Below, piece by piece: positions 1 to 8,484 of a DNA stretch of 64,000 nt (positions within the stretch are counted from its first letter, which is position 1; the number at the start of each line of letters is the position of its first letter). Under the pieces are notes generated by a model. It did not search any database, had not been told where the DNA came from, and saw only the letters and a list, made by a program, of their open reading frames with translations. The DNA is from Sphingomonas sp. CROZ-RG-20F-R02-07 (lineage in GTDB: Bacteria; Pseudomonadota; Alphaproteobacteria; Sphingomonadales; Sphingomonadaceae). The DNA lies in assembly GCF_022662335.1 (NCBI RefSeq), contig NZ_JAKNQJ010000002.1, forward strand, positions 310,001 to 374,000. The letters are read 5' to 3'. Position numbers and translations under genes: made by a program.

Positions 1-396
1 TTTGGCACCACCGACGTGCACAACACGCTCATCGCCTCGGGCCCCTCGTTCCGCAAGGCGACGACGCTGACCACGCCGACCGGCAATGTCGACGTGGCTC
101 CCACCGTCGCGTGGCTGCTCGGTCTGTCGATGCCGCAGGCGGACGGGCGCATCATCAACGAGGCGCTGGTCTATCCGCAGAGCGCGAGCACGGCGAGCGT
201 CGCGGCCTCCGCGGTGACGCCGTCCGCCGGCAGCGCCACCGGCCTGTCGTTCGAGGTGCCGACCGATCCGACCGGCAACACGCGCGACGCGCTGTTCACC
301 CGCGGCACCTATGCGATCACGCTTCAGGTCAAGGACCTGACGATCGACGGCAAGACCTATCGCTACTTCGATTATGCCAAGGCGACGCGCCAGTGA
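1..396 (+). CDS. Alkaline phosphatase superfamily protein, C-terminal part (5' end outside window)
   Basis: Partial gene: the reading frame is open from base 1 and ends at TGA 394-396, so only the last 131 residues are visible. The run TDVHNTLIASGPSFRK followed by GNVDVAPTVAWLLG is typical of the C-terminal metal-site region of type I phosphodiesterase/alkaline-phosphatase-superfamily enzymes (the histidine near DVHNT is a likely metal ligand). Such enzymes are usually exported and hydrolyse phosphate mono- or diesters. The last ~70 residues look like an added beta-rich tail. The stop overlaps the GTG start of the next gene by 4 nt, so the two are co-transcribed, probably together with the TonB receptor beyond. 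The exact substrate cannot be told from the fragment. Confidence 0.7.
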   Translation, partial: FGTTDVHNTLIASGPSFRKATTLTTPTGNVDVAPTVAWLLGLSMPQADGRIINEALVYPQSASTASVAASAVTPSAGSATGLSFEVPTDPTGNTRDALFTRGTYAITLQVKDLTIDGKTYRYFDYAKATRQ

Positions 397-1064
397 GGGT
401 GACAATAGCCGGGATTGCGCTTCGATCGGCGGGGGCGGCCATGGCGATCATGGCCGCCGCGCCTCTCGCGGCGGTCGCCCCGGCCGCGTCGTTCGATCGG
501 ATCTTCTCGGCGGCGGGCGAACCGGCGGCGCTGCGCTACGACGTGATGTTCATGGGCGACGGTCGCGTCCACCGCATGACGGTGTGGCGCGACGGGGATC
601 GGCGGGTGAAGCGCGTCACCGACGACGCGCTCGTCAGCGTCGCCACGCACCGGCCGGGCGACGCCGCCTATGACCTGACCCTGCTCGACATGAAGCGGCG
701 GATCAGCACGCGGATCGGTCGCTCCAACCTCTACCGTGTCGGCAATTTCACCGACTGGTTCGATCTGACGCACGGGCTGCGCCATCCCAAGGGCGCCTAT
801 CGCCTGACGCCCGGCACGATGCCGGCGGGTCTGCCCAAGCCGGTGGCCGGCTGCCGCTGGTACGATCTCGCCCAGGGGCCGCGCGTCGATCATATCTGCT
901 GGGATCCGGTCGCGCGCATCCCGCTGCTGATCGCCACGAAGGACGGCCGGCCGGTCTGGCGCGTCACCGCGATGTCGCGCGCCGCCATCGCGCCCTCCAC
1001 CTTCGCGATCGATGATCGCGGCTTCGTCCGCAACGACGCCAACCACGACATCGATCCGGATTGA
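393..1064 (+). CDS. Hypothetical secreted protein, translationally coupled to the upstream phosphatase
   Basis: 223 residues from a GTG start at 393 that overlaps the preceding stop (GTGA). The N-terminus has a short basic start and a hydrophobic, Ala-rich stretch (about residues 5-35, ending near VAPAASFD), which looks like a signal peptide, so the protein is probably periplasmic. The mature part is mixed beta-type sequence with a cysteine pair (PVAGCRWYD and DHICWD). I do not recognise the family. Its place between an exported phosphatase and a TonB-dependent receptor suggests a role in the same substrate-scavenging unit, but this is inference. An ATG 48 nt further in would remove the start of the signal peptide. 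Confidence 0.6.
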   Translation: MRVTIAGIALRSAGAAMAIMAAAPLAAVAPAASFDRIFSAAGEPAALRYDVMFMGDGRVHRMTVWRDGDRRVKRVTDDALVSVATHRPGDAAYDLTLLDMKRRISTRIGRSNLYRVGNFTDWFDLTHGLRHPKGAYRLTPGTMPAGLPKPVAGCRWYDLAQGPRVDHICWDPVARIPLLIATKDGRPVWRVTAMSRAAIAPSTFAIDDRGFVRNDANHDIDPD

Positions 1065-1179
1065 ACGATCCGGATCGAACACCGGCACCGTCATTCGTTC
1101 GGTCATGAAACCGACACGGCAGCGTAACGATCCCTGGTCATGGGTCCGCCGACGCCGCAGCGGCGCGAAGGGGAACATC

Positions 1180-3564
1180 ATGACCATCGTCCATCGCCTC
1201 ATGGCTGGCGTCGCTCTCGCCACGCTCTCGATCCCGCTGGCGGCCCATGCGCAGGTCGAGCCGGCAGCGCCGACGGCCACCGCGGACGCCACCGCCGCGG
1301 CCGCCGCCGCGGCGGACGACGCCGATTCGACGAAGGACATCGTGGTCCTCGGCTTCGGCCAGAGCCGCCAGGTGCAGAGCGTCACCGCCGCCGACCTCGC
1401 CCGGCTGACGCCGGGTTCGAGCCCGCTGAAGGCGATCGAGAAGCTGCCCGGCGTCAATTTCCAGGCGGCCGACCCGTTCGGCGCCTACGAATGGGCGGTG
1501 CGCATTTCGCTCCGCGGGTTCAACCAGAATCAGCTCGGCTTCACGCTCGACGGCGTTCCGCTCGGCGACATGAGCTATGGCAACGTCAACGGCCTGCACA
1601 TCAGCCGCGCGATCATCTCCGAAAACGTCGCGCGCACCGAAGTGGCGCAGGGCGCCGGTGCGCTGGGCACCGCGTCGACCAGCAATCTGGGTGGCACGAT
1701 CGAATTCTTCAGCGCGATGCCGCACGACACCGCCGCGATCACCGGCAGCGGCACCTATGGATCGGACAACACCTACCGCGCCTATGCCCGGCTCGACAGC
1801 GGCGATCTGGGCGGCGGGCTGAAGGGCTATCTCAGCTATGCCTATCTGACGACCGACAAGTGGAAGGGCTATGGCAGCCAGCGCCAGCACCAGGCCAATG
1901 CCAAGCTGGTCCAGGATCTGGGCAGCCTCGGCAGCATCTCGGCGTTCCTGAACTTCTCGGACCGGCGCGAGCAGGACTATCAGGATCTGAGCTACGACAT
2001 CATCGCCCGCCGCGGCCTGCGCGACGACAATATCGCGAACAACTATCCGCTCGCGCTGCAGATCGCCAAGGTCTTCCAGAACCAGGTCGCCGCGGCATCG
2101 AAGGCGGCACAGCCCTGGCCCGGTTACGGCACGACCTTCCCGGCCGGCTTCGGCACCGTGGACGACGCCTATTACGACGCCGGCGGCCTGCGCCGCGACT
2201 ATCTGGGCGGTGTCACCTTCGATGCGCATCTCACGCCCGAACTGACGCTGAAGACCACCACCTATTATCACAACAACCGCGGCCAGGGATCGTGGATCAC
2301 GCCCTATTCGCCGACACCCGCTGGCGCGTTCAACCAGGACGGGTCGGTCATCACCGCCGCCAGCCCGCTCGGTTTTCGCACCACCGAATACCGGATCAAG
2401 CGGTTCGGCGGGATCAGCACGCTGGTGTACGAAACCGGGCCCAACCGCTTCGAAGTCGGCGGCTGGTATGAAAACAACGTCTTCACCCAGGCGCGCCGCT
2501 TCTACGGGATGACCGACACGACCACGCCCAACCGGGACACGCTGGAATTCCAGCAGAATCCCTATCGCACCCAGTGGGACGGCAAATACGGCACCGACAC
2601 GCTGCAATATCATGTCGAGGATACGCTGCGGCTGATGGACGAGCGGCTGGTGCTGAACGGCGGGTGGAAGGGCGTGCGCGTCACCAACCGCGCGATCATG
2701 CTGGGCGACACCACGTCGCCGCTCGCCACCGGCCAGATCACCGCGCGCGATCTGTTCCAGCCGCAGGCCGGTGTCCTGTTCAAGCTGACGCCCGCCGCCG
2801 AACTGTTCGCCGACTATACCGAGAATATGCGGGCGTTCACGTCGTCGGCGACCACCGGGCCGTTCTCGACCACGCAGGCGGGCTTCGATGCGATCCGTGG
2901 CCAGTTGAAGCCGGAACGCTCGAAGACCGCGGAGGGCGGGCTGCGCTTCCGCGAAGGGCCGTTCCAGGCGTCGGCGGTCGGCTATTATGTTGATTTTTCG
3001 AACCGGCTGCTCGCCTTCGCCAACGGCGCGGGCATCATCGGCAATCCGGCCACGCTCAACAATGTCGGCAGCGTCCACACCTATGGCGCGGAACTGTCGG
3101 CCAATTACCGGATCGTCACGCCCATCTCGCTGTTCGCCAGCTATTCCTACAACCATTCGACCTATGCGAACGACGTGCGCAATGCGCAGGGCGTGCTGCT
3201 CGTCGCGACCAATGGCAAGATGGTGGTCGATACGCCCGAACACATGGTCAAGGGCGAGCTGGTGTTCGACCAGGACGGCTTCACCGGCCGCGTCGGCGCC
3301 GACTATATGAGCAAGCGTTACTTCACCTATCTGAACGACGAATCGGTCGCCCCGCGCGTGCTGGTCGATGCGAGCATCGGCTATCGCTTCCAGGGCGCGG
3401 GTGCGCTCCACGGCGTCGCCATCGAGGGCAGCGTGACGAACCTGACCGACAAGAGATATATCTCGACGATCGGTTCGAACGGCTTCACCGCCAGCGGCGA
3501 CAACCAGACGCTGCTGGCCGGCGCGCCGCGCCAGTTCTTCATCTCGCTGAAGAAGGGGTTCTAA
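1180..3564 (+). CDS. TonB-dependent outer-membrane receptor
   Basis: 794 residues, typical size for the family. The start is ATG 1180, preceded by an AAGGGG ribosome site and followed by a clear signal peptide (MTIVHRLMAGVALATLS, cleavage after AHA). A TonB-box-like stretch (DIVVLGFG) follows at about residue 50. The plug domain contains ALKAIEKLPGVNF-type sequence and the conserved TEVAQGAGALGT region, and the rest is a 22-strand-type barrel ending in a terminal aromatic residue (SLKKGF). It imports a ligand across the outer membrane using TonB/ExbBD energy. The preceding phosphatase and secreted protein run in the same direction (115 nt gap), so the ligand may be a product of that enzyme. 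The substrate is not identifiable from sequence. Confidence 0.92.
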   Translation: MTIVHRLMAGVALATLSIPLAAHAQVEPAAPTATADATAAAAAAADDADSTKDIVVLGFGQSRQVQSVTAADLARLTPGSSPLKAIEKLPGVNFQAADPFGAYEWAVRISLRGFNQNQLGFTLDGVPLGDMSYGNVNGLHISRAIISENVARTEVAQGAGALGTASTSNLGGTIEFFSAMPHDTAAITGSGTYGSDNTYRAYARLDSGDLGGGLKGYLSYAYLTTDKWKGYGSQRQHQANAKLVQDLGSLGSISAFLNFSDRREQDYQDLSYDIIARRGLRDDNIANNYPLALQIAKVFQNQVAAASKAAQPWPGYGTTFPAGFGTVDDAYYDAGGLRRDYLGGVTFDAHLTPELTLKTTTYYHNNRGQGSWITPYSPTPAGAFNQDGSVITAASPLGFRTTEYRIKRFGGISTLVYETGPNRFEVGGWYENNVFTQARRFYGMTDTTTPNRDTLEFQQNPYRTQWDGKYGTDTLQYHVEDTLRLMDERLVLNGGWKGVRVTNRAIMLGDTTSPLATGQITARDLFQPQAGVLFKLTPAAELFADYTENMRAFTSSATTGPFSTTQAGFDAIRGQLKPERSKTAEGGLRFREGPFQASAVGYYVDFSNRLLAFANGAGIIGNPATLNNVGSVHTYGAELSANYRIVTPISLFASYSYNHSTYANDVRNAQGVLLVATNGKMVVDTPEHMVKGELVFDQDGFTGRVGADYMSKRYFTYLNDESVAPRVLVDASIGYRFQGAGALHGVAIEGSVTNLTDKRYISTIGSNGFTASGDNQTLLAGAPRQFFISLKKGF

Positions 3565-3586
3565 GGCGGGATGACGTCACCTCGCT

Positions 3587-3673
3587 CCGTTCGCTCTGAG
3601 CCTGTCGAAGGGCCTGTGCGCACGCGAATGTTCGCTTGCGGAAAAGGTGCTTCGACAAGCTCAGCACGAACGG
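3587..3673. repeat. Palindromic intergenic repeat (REP-like), well-preserved copy
   Basis: Two arms of about 25 nt, 3587-3611 (CCGTTCG...TGTCGAAGG) and 3649-3673 (GCTTCGACAAG...CGAACGG), are inverted copies differing at three positions, separated by about 37 nt that hold a smaller TTCGCTTGCGG motif. It lies downstream of the TonB receptor and of the convergent AI-2E permease gene. A degenerate relative lies at 43443-43531. The element could act as a bidirectional transcription terminator or be a non-autonomous mobile palindrome. Confidence 0.75.
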
Positions 3674-3760
3674 ATTTGGAGGCTGGATCTAACTAACGTC
3701 ACCCCGCTCCAAGCCCCGGCTCCACCACGCCGCCGCAACGGCCGGCATGGTGGATGCGCC

Positions 3761-4894
3761 TCAGGGGAGCGGCTGGGGTTGCCACGGGTTGATCGGCCCC
3801 GCCTGCGCGCCGATCCATTCGCGCCACAGTAGGATGAGCGCGGCCATGATCGCGGGGCCGACGAACAGCCCGACGAGCCCCCAGGTCTCGACGCCGCCCA
3901 GCACGCCGAGCAGCACCCAGACGAAGGGCAGGCGGGTGGCGCCGCCGATCAGGATCGGGCGCACGCTGTGGTCCGCCACGAAGATCACCACCAGCCCGGC
4001 GACCACCACGCCGATCGCGGCGATGACGTTGCCTTGCGCCAGCAGCACCGCGCCCGCGATATAGACGCACAGCGGTGCGCCGAAGGGCACCATCGCGAGC
4101 AGCGCGGTCACCAGCCCGAACAGCGCCGCCTGCGGCACCCCCGCCACCCAATAGGCGATCCCGATCAGCAGCCCTTCGCCCAGGCCCACCAGCACCAGCC
4201 CGTCGACCGTGCCATGCACCGAGCGGATCACCTGCCGCCCGACATTCTCGCCGGCCGGCCCGAACGCGCGGGTGGCGCCGATCCGCAACTGCGCCATGAT
4301 CTCCTCGGCATCGCGCAGCAGGAAGAAGAGCGTGAGCAGCATGAACACGAGCAGCATCGACCGGTGGATCGCCTGCGCGCCGACGACACGCGCGATCCGC
4401 AACATGCTGCCCTGCGCGGCATGCCCCGCCAGCAGCGACAGCTGGCCGGGCTGGCCGACCTGCTGCTGCCACATCGCTACCAGCGTTTCGCCGAACGGCA
4501 GGTGCGCGAGGAAAGCGGGGGTGCCCACCCCGGTCTGCTGCACCTGCGCCAGCCACCGCGCGGCGGCATGCGCATCGGCGATCAGCGGCACCGCGACCAA
4601 CACCACGGGCACGACGAAGCCCAGCAGCACCCCCAGCACGAACAGCGCCGGCAACAGCACGCGGCGGTGCCGCGGCCAGCGCCGCGCGAGCCGCTGGAAC
4701 AGCGGCCACACCGCGATCGCGAACACCGCCGCCCAGACGAGCGCGGGCAGGAAATCGCGCAGCGTCAGCACGCCGCCGATGAACAGCACGCCGGCCGCGA
4801 CCAGCCCGGCGCGGCGCTGCGGTGCGGTCATGATATCGCGCCGATCGCGGATATGCGTGCCGGCGGGGGAGTGGCTATGGGGTTCGGAGGTCAT
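3761..4894 (-). CDS. AI-2E family transporter (PF01594-type permease)
   Basis: 377 residues with about eight hydrophobic segments: a pair near residues 28-65, one near 75-100, then a long soluble stretch and a cluster from about 190 to 365. This is the layout of the AI-2E/YdiK/PerM permease family. Family members have been linked to autoinducer-2 export and to sodium/proton antiport, so the substrate here is open. The listed start gives a 21-residue His-rich leader; the ATG at 4831 (MTAPQRRAGL) is a good alternative. It is divergent from the hopanoid operon (157 nt apart) and convergent with the TonB receptor. Confidence 0.85.
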   Translation of the reverse strand: MTSEPHSHSPAGTHIRDRRDIMTAPQRRAGLVAAGVLFIGGVLTLRDFLPALVWAAVFAIAVWPLFQRLARRWPRHRRVLLPALFVLGVLLGFVVPVVLVAVPLIADAHAAARWLAQVQQTGVGTPAFLAHLPFGETLVAMWQQQVGQPGQLSLLAGHAAQGSMLRIARVVGAQAIHRSMLLVFMLLTLFFLLRDAEEIMAQLRIGATRAFGPAGENVGRQVIRSVHGTVDGLVLVGLGEGLLIGIAYWVAGVPQAALFGLVTALLAMVPFGAPLCVYIAGAVLLAQGNVIAAIGVVVAGLVVIFVADHSVRPILIGGATRLPFVWVLLGVLGGVETWGLVGLFVGPAIMAALILLWREWIGAQAGPINPWQPQPLP

Positions 4895-5051
4895 GTCGTG
4901 AAATTCATACTACAAAAGAAGCCCGAGCCGATAGAGTGGGTTGGCGCTGCGCCGTCACGGCGCGAGGCATTGGCCGCCATGAGTGGAATGGGAATCGCGT
5001 GAATCGCCGCACCAGGCATCGGCCCGACCGTCGCGGCGAAGCGGGCTGCGC

Positions 5052-6197
5052 GTGACGCTCGCCCTCTCCATCCTCGGCCTGCTGCTGGTGAGCGCGTCGC
5101 TGGTGGGGTCGCTGCTGCTCGTCTGGGCGGCGTGGCTCGCGGGGCGGCTCGGACGCGGCGCCCCGCCGCGCCCGCGTGACGTTCCGGTCACGCTGCTGAA
5201 GCCGCTGCACGGCGCCGAGCCGCGGCTGGCGGCCAATCTCGCCAGCTTCTTCGCATCGGCAGGGGCGGGGCCGGCGGTGCAGATGCTGTGCGGCGTCCAC
5301 CGCTCCGACGATCCCGCCCATGCCGTCGCGGCCGGGCTGGAGGGCGTGCGGCCGATCGACGCCATGACGATCGTGGTGGGCGGCACGGCGCGCGGCGCCA
5401 ATCCCAAGATCGCGAACCTGATCGCGATGCTGCCGGCCGCACGGCACGACGTGCTGGTGCTGAGCGACAGCGACATCGCGGTGGCGCCCGATTATCTCGA
5501 CCGCGTGGTCGAGGCGCTCGACCGGCCCGGAATCGGCGCGGTGACGTGCCTCTATCGCGGGCGCGGCGATGCCGGCTTCTGGTCGCGGATCGGTGCGATG
5601 GGGCTCGATCTCCATTTCCTGCCCTCGGTGCTGATCGGTCTCGGCACGGGCATGGCGCATCCCTGCATGGGGTCGACGATCGCCATCCGCCGCGAGACGC
5701 TGGCGCGGATCGGCGGTTTTGCCGCCTTTGCCGATCGGCTGGCGGACGATCACGCGATCGGGGCTGCGGTGCGGGGACTGGGGCTGCGCGTCGTGGTGCC
5801 CGACATGCTGGTCACTCATGGCTGCGCCGAGCCCGATTTCGCCGCTCTCGTCCGCCACGAGTTGCGCTGGAACGCGACGGTGGCGGGGATCGACCCGGCG
5901 GGCTTCGCCGGCAGCATCGTGCTCCACCCGCTGCCGCTCGCGTTGATCGGCACGGCGCTGATGGGATTTCCGGCACTTGGCTGGGGCCCGATCGCATTTT
6001 CGCTCGCCGCGCGTGCCGCGATGGGCTGGCGGTTGCGGCGGATCACTTGTATGCGCGGGACGTCGCTGGCGTTGATCCCGCTGCGCGATCTGCTGGCGTT
6101 CGCCCTGTTCGTCGCCGGCTTCTTCGTGCGTTCGGTCGATTGGCGCGGGCGCAGGCTTGAAACGGAAGACGGCCGGATCGCGGCCACGGAGTCCTGA
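5052..6197 (+). CDS. hpnI: Hopanoid glycosyltransferase HpnI
   Basis: 381 residues from GTG 5052. The GTG was chosen because it starts directly at the N-terminal membrane helix (TLALSILGLLLVSASLVGSL), while the open frame upstream is charged and unlike the family. A GT-A fold family-2 domain follows: VTLLKPLHGAEP near residue 50, DSDIAVAPDYL (the DxD-type metal/nucleotide-sugar site) near 140, a conserved LADDHAIGAAV segment near 230, and C-terminal membrane helices. HpnI adds N-acetylglucosamine to bacteriohopanetetrol. It is first of four co-directional genes; the gap to hpnJ is 3 nt, and hpnJ and hpnK carry out the next steps on its product. Confidence 0.92.
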   Translation: MTLALSILGLLLVSASLVGSLLLVWAAWLAGRLGRGAPPRPRDVPVTLLKPLHGAEPRLAANLASFFASAGAGPAVQMLCGVHRSDDPAHAVAAGLEGVRPIDAMTIVVGGTARGANPKIANLIAMLPAARHDVLVLSDSDIAVAPDYLDRVVEALDRPGIGAVTCLYRGRGDAGFWSRIGAMGLDLHFLPSVLIGLGTGMAHPCMGSTIAIRRETLARIGGFAAFADRLADDHAIGAAVRGLGLRVVVPDMLVTHGCAEPDFAALVRHELRWNATVAGIDPAGFAGSIVLHPLPLALIGTALMGFPALGWGPIAFSLAARAAMGWRLRRITCMRGTSLALIPLRDLLAFALFVAGFFVRSVDWRGRRLETEDGRIAATES

Positions 6198-6200
6198 GTT

Positions 6201-7646
6201 ATGATGCGTTCGCTGTTCCTCCAGGCGCCCTCGTTCGACGGTTATGACGGCGGCGCGGGTGCGCGCTACCAGATGAAGCGCGAGGTCAAATCCTTCTGGT
6301 ATCCGACTTGGCTGGCGCAGCCCGCCGCGCTGGTCGAGGGCTCCAAGCTGATCGACGCGCCCGCGCACGACCAGTCCTGGGACGATATCAAGCACGAGGT
6401 GGACGACCGCGACCTCGTCATCCTCCACACCTCCACGCCGTCGTTCCGGCAGGACGTGCACACCGCCGAGCTCATCAAGCAGCGCAACCCGCGCATCCTG
6501 ATCGGCCTGATCGGCGCGAAGGTCGCGGTGCAGCCGCAGGAGGCGATGGATGCGTCGCCCGCGATCGACTTCGTCGCGCGCAACGAATTCGACTTTACCG
6601 TGCTCGACGTCGCCAAGGGCATGCCGCTCGCCGAGATCGACGGCATCACCTGGCGCGACCGCGACGGCGCGATCATTCACAACCGCGATCGCAAGGTGAT
6701 CGAGGACATGGATTCGCTGCCCTTCGTCTCGCCGATCTACAAGCGCGACCTGACGATCGAGAAGTATTTCGGCGGCTATCTGCTGCACCCCTATATCAGC
6801 TTCTACACCGGGCGCGGCTGCAAGAGCCGCTGCACCTTCTGCCTGTGGCCGCAGACCGTCGGCGGCCACAACTACCGCACCCGATCGATCCCGCATGTCA
6901 TCGAGGAGGTGAAATACGTCATCGCGAACTTCCCCGAGGTGAAGGAGATCTTCTTCGACGACGATACGCTGACGGACAATCTGCCGCGCGTCGCCGAACT
7001 GGCGGTGGAACTGGGCAAGCTCGGCTTCGGCAAGCCGGGGTTCAAGATGGCGTGGAGCTGCAACGCCAAGGCCAACGTGCCCTACGCCACGCTGAAGGTC
7101 CTGAAGGAAAATGGCCTGCGCCTGCTGCTGGTCGGGTATGAGAGCGGCAACCAGCAGATCCTGCACAACATCAAGAAGGGCCTGCGCACCGACGTCGCGC
7201 GCCAGTTCACCAAGGATTGCCACGCGCTCGGCATCGTCATCCACGGCACCTTCATCCTAGGCCTGCCGGGCGAGACCGAGGAGACGATCGAGGAGACGAT
7301 CCAGTACGCCAAGGAGATCGATCCTCACACGATCCAGGTGTCGCTGGCGGCGCCCTATCCGGGCACGTTCCTGCACAAGCAGGCGAGCGACAATGGCTGG
7401 TTCGACACCAGCAACGAGCTGCTGACCGACGACGGCAACCAGATCGCGCAGCTCAGCTATCCGCACCTGCCCTCCACCGTGATCTTCGACAAGGTCGAGG
7501 AATTCTACAAACGCTTCTATTTCCGCCCGTCCAAGATCTGGTCGATCGTGTCGGAGATGCTGCGCGACTGGAACATGATGAAGCGCCGCCTGCGCGAAGG
7601 CGTCGAATTCTTCGACTTCCTGCGGCGGCGCAAAGAGGCGGCGTGA
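6201..7646 (+). CDS. hpnJ: Hopanoid biosynthesis radical SAM protein HpnJ
   Basis: 481 residues, normal family length. An N-terminal cobalamin-binding-type Rossmann domain (about residues 1-170) is followed by a radical SAM domain with the cluster motif C207-x3-C211-x2-C214 in GRGCKSRCTFCLW, then EIFFDDDTLT and GYESGNQQIL, which fit the rest of the radical SAM barrel. HpnJ converts bacteriohopanetetrol glucosamine into the cyclitol ether by ring contraction. It works after HpnI (GlcNAc transfer) and HpnK (deacetylation), both of which flank it here. It begins 3 nt after hpnI and ends 13 nt before hpnK. Confidence 0.95.
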   Translation: MMRSLFLQAPSFDGYDGGAGARYQMKREVKSFWYPTWLAQPAALVEGSKLIDAPAHDQSWDDIKHEVDDRDLVILHTSTPSFRQDVHTAELIKQRNPRILIGLIGAKVAVQPQEAMDASPAIDFVARNEFDFTVLDVAKGMPLAEIDGITWRDRDGAIIHNRDRKVIEDMDSLPFVSPIYKRDLTIEKYFGGYLLHPYISFYTGRGCKSRCTFCLWPQTVGGHNYRTRSIPHVIEEVKYVIANFPEVKEIFFDDDTLTDNLPRVAELAVELGKLGFGKPGFKMAWSCNAKANVPYATLKVLKENGLRLLLVGYESGNQQILHNIKKGLRTDVARQFTKDCHALGIVIHGTFILGLPGETEETIEETIQYAKEIDPHTIQVSLAAPYPGTFLHKQASDNGWFDTSNELLTDDGNQIAQLSYPHLPSTVIFDKVEEFYKRFYFRPSKIWSIVSEMLRDWNMMKRRLREGVEFFDFLRRRKEAA

Positions 7647-7659
7647 TCCGGCGTCTTCG

Positions 7660-8484
7660 ATGATCCGACTGGTGGTGACCGCCGACGATTTTGGTCAGGC
7701 GGTCGCTGTGAACGAAGCGGTGGAACGGGCGCACCAGGAGGGCATTCTCACCGCCGCCAGCCTGATGGTGGCGGCGCCCGCCGCAGCCGATGCGGTGGCG
7801 CGCGCGCGGGCGATGCCGTCGCTCGGCGTCGGGCTGCACCTCGTGATGGTGGAGGCCCGGCCATTGCTCGCGCCCGATCGCATCCCCGATCTGGTGGGGG
7901 CGGACGGCCTGTTCCGCACCGATATGGCGCGCTTCGGGCTCGACATAGCGGTGCGCGGCACGGTGCGGCGGCAATTGCGCGACGAGATCGCGGCGCAGTT
8001 CGCCGCCTTCGCAGATACCGGGCTGCCCTTCGACCATGTCAACGCGCACAAGCATTTCCACGTTCATCCGGTGATCGCCGGGATGGTGATCGAACGCGCC
8101 GTGCATCACGGCGTGCGCGCGATCCGTGCGCCTGTCGAGCGTGGCCGGCCGCGCGGGGTGGACTGGTTCGCGGCGCCCTTTGCGCGCTCGTTGCGGACGC
8201 GCGCGCGGCGGCGGGGTATGACGGTGCCCGATCAGGTCTATGGCCTCGCTGCCTCCGGGCGGATGGATGCAGCGGCGTTGCGCGCGGCGATCGCCGATCT
8301 GCCGCTGGGGCTCAGTGAAGTGTATAGCCATCCCGCCACGTCCGACGATTTCGCCGGGCACGGCCCCGCCTATCGCCACCGCGACGAACTCGCCGGGCTG
8401 CTCGACCCGGCGGCGCGCACCGCGCTGGTGAAGCGCGGTATCCGGCTCGGCCGTTTCGCCGATTTCGCCGGAGCGGGGCGCTGA
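7660..8484 (+). CDS. hpnK: Hopanoid N-acetylglucosamine deacetylase HpnK (ChbG/HpnK family)
   Basis: 274 residues. It starts with the metal-binding signature TADDFG (residues 5-10, the Asp pair) and has the family histidines in VGLHLV and in VNAHKHFHVHP (about residues 127-137). ChbG/HpnK proteins are metal-dependent deacetylases; HpnK removes the acetyl group from the sugar that HpnI attaches to bacteriohopanetetrol. The C-terminal part has the conserved SEVYSHPA motif. The stop overlaps the proposed CTG start of hpnL (CTGA), which points to translational coupling. Confidence 0.93.
   Translation: MIRLVVTADDFGQAVAVNEAVERAHQEGILTAASLMVAAPAAADAVARARAMPSLGVGLHLVMVEARPLLAPDRIPDLVGADGLFRTDMARFGLDIAVRGTVRRQLRDEIAAQFAAFADTGLPFDHVNAHKHFHVHPVIAGMVIERAVHHGVRAIRAPVERGRPRGVDWFAAPFARSLRTRARRRGMTVPDQVYGLAASGRMDAAALRAAIADLPLGLSEVYSHPATSDDFAGHGPAYRHRDELAGLLDPAARTALVKRGIRLGRFADFAGAGR

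Noticed and set aside
1138..3411. Long minus-strand open frame opposite the TonB receptor
   Set aside because: High-GC shadow of the real gene: Arg/Asp/Glu-rich low-complexity translation with no recognisable motif.
3647..3832. Open frame inside the palindromic repeat region
   Set aside because: Composed of repeat sequence and the antisense of the AI-2E gene end; no start signal.
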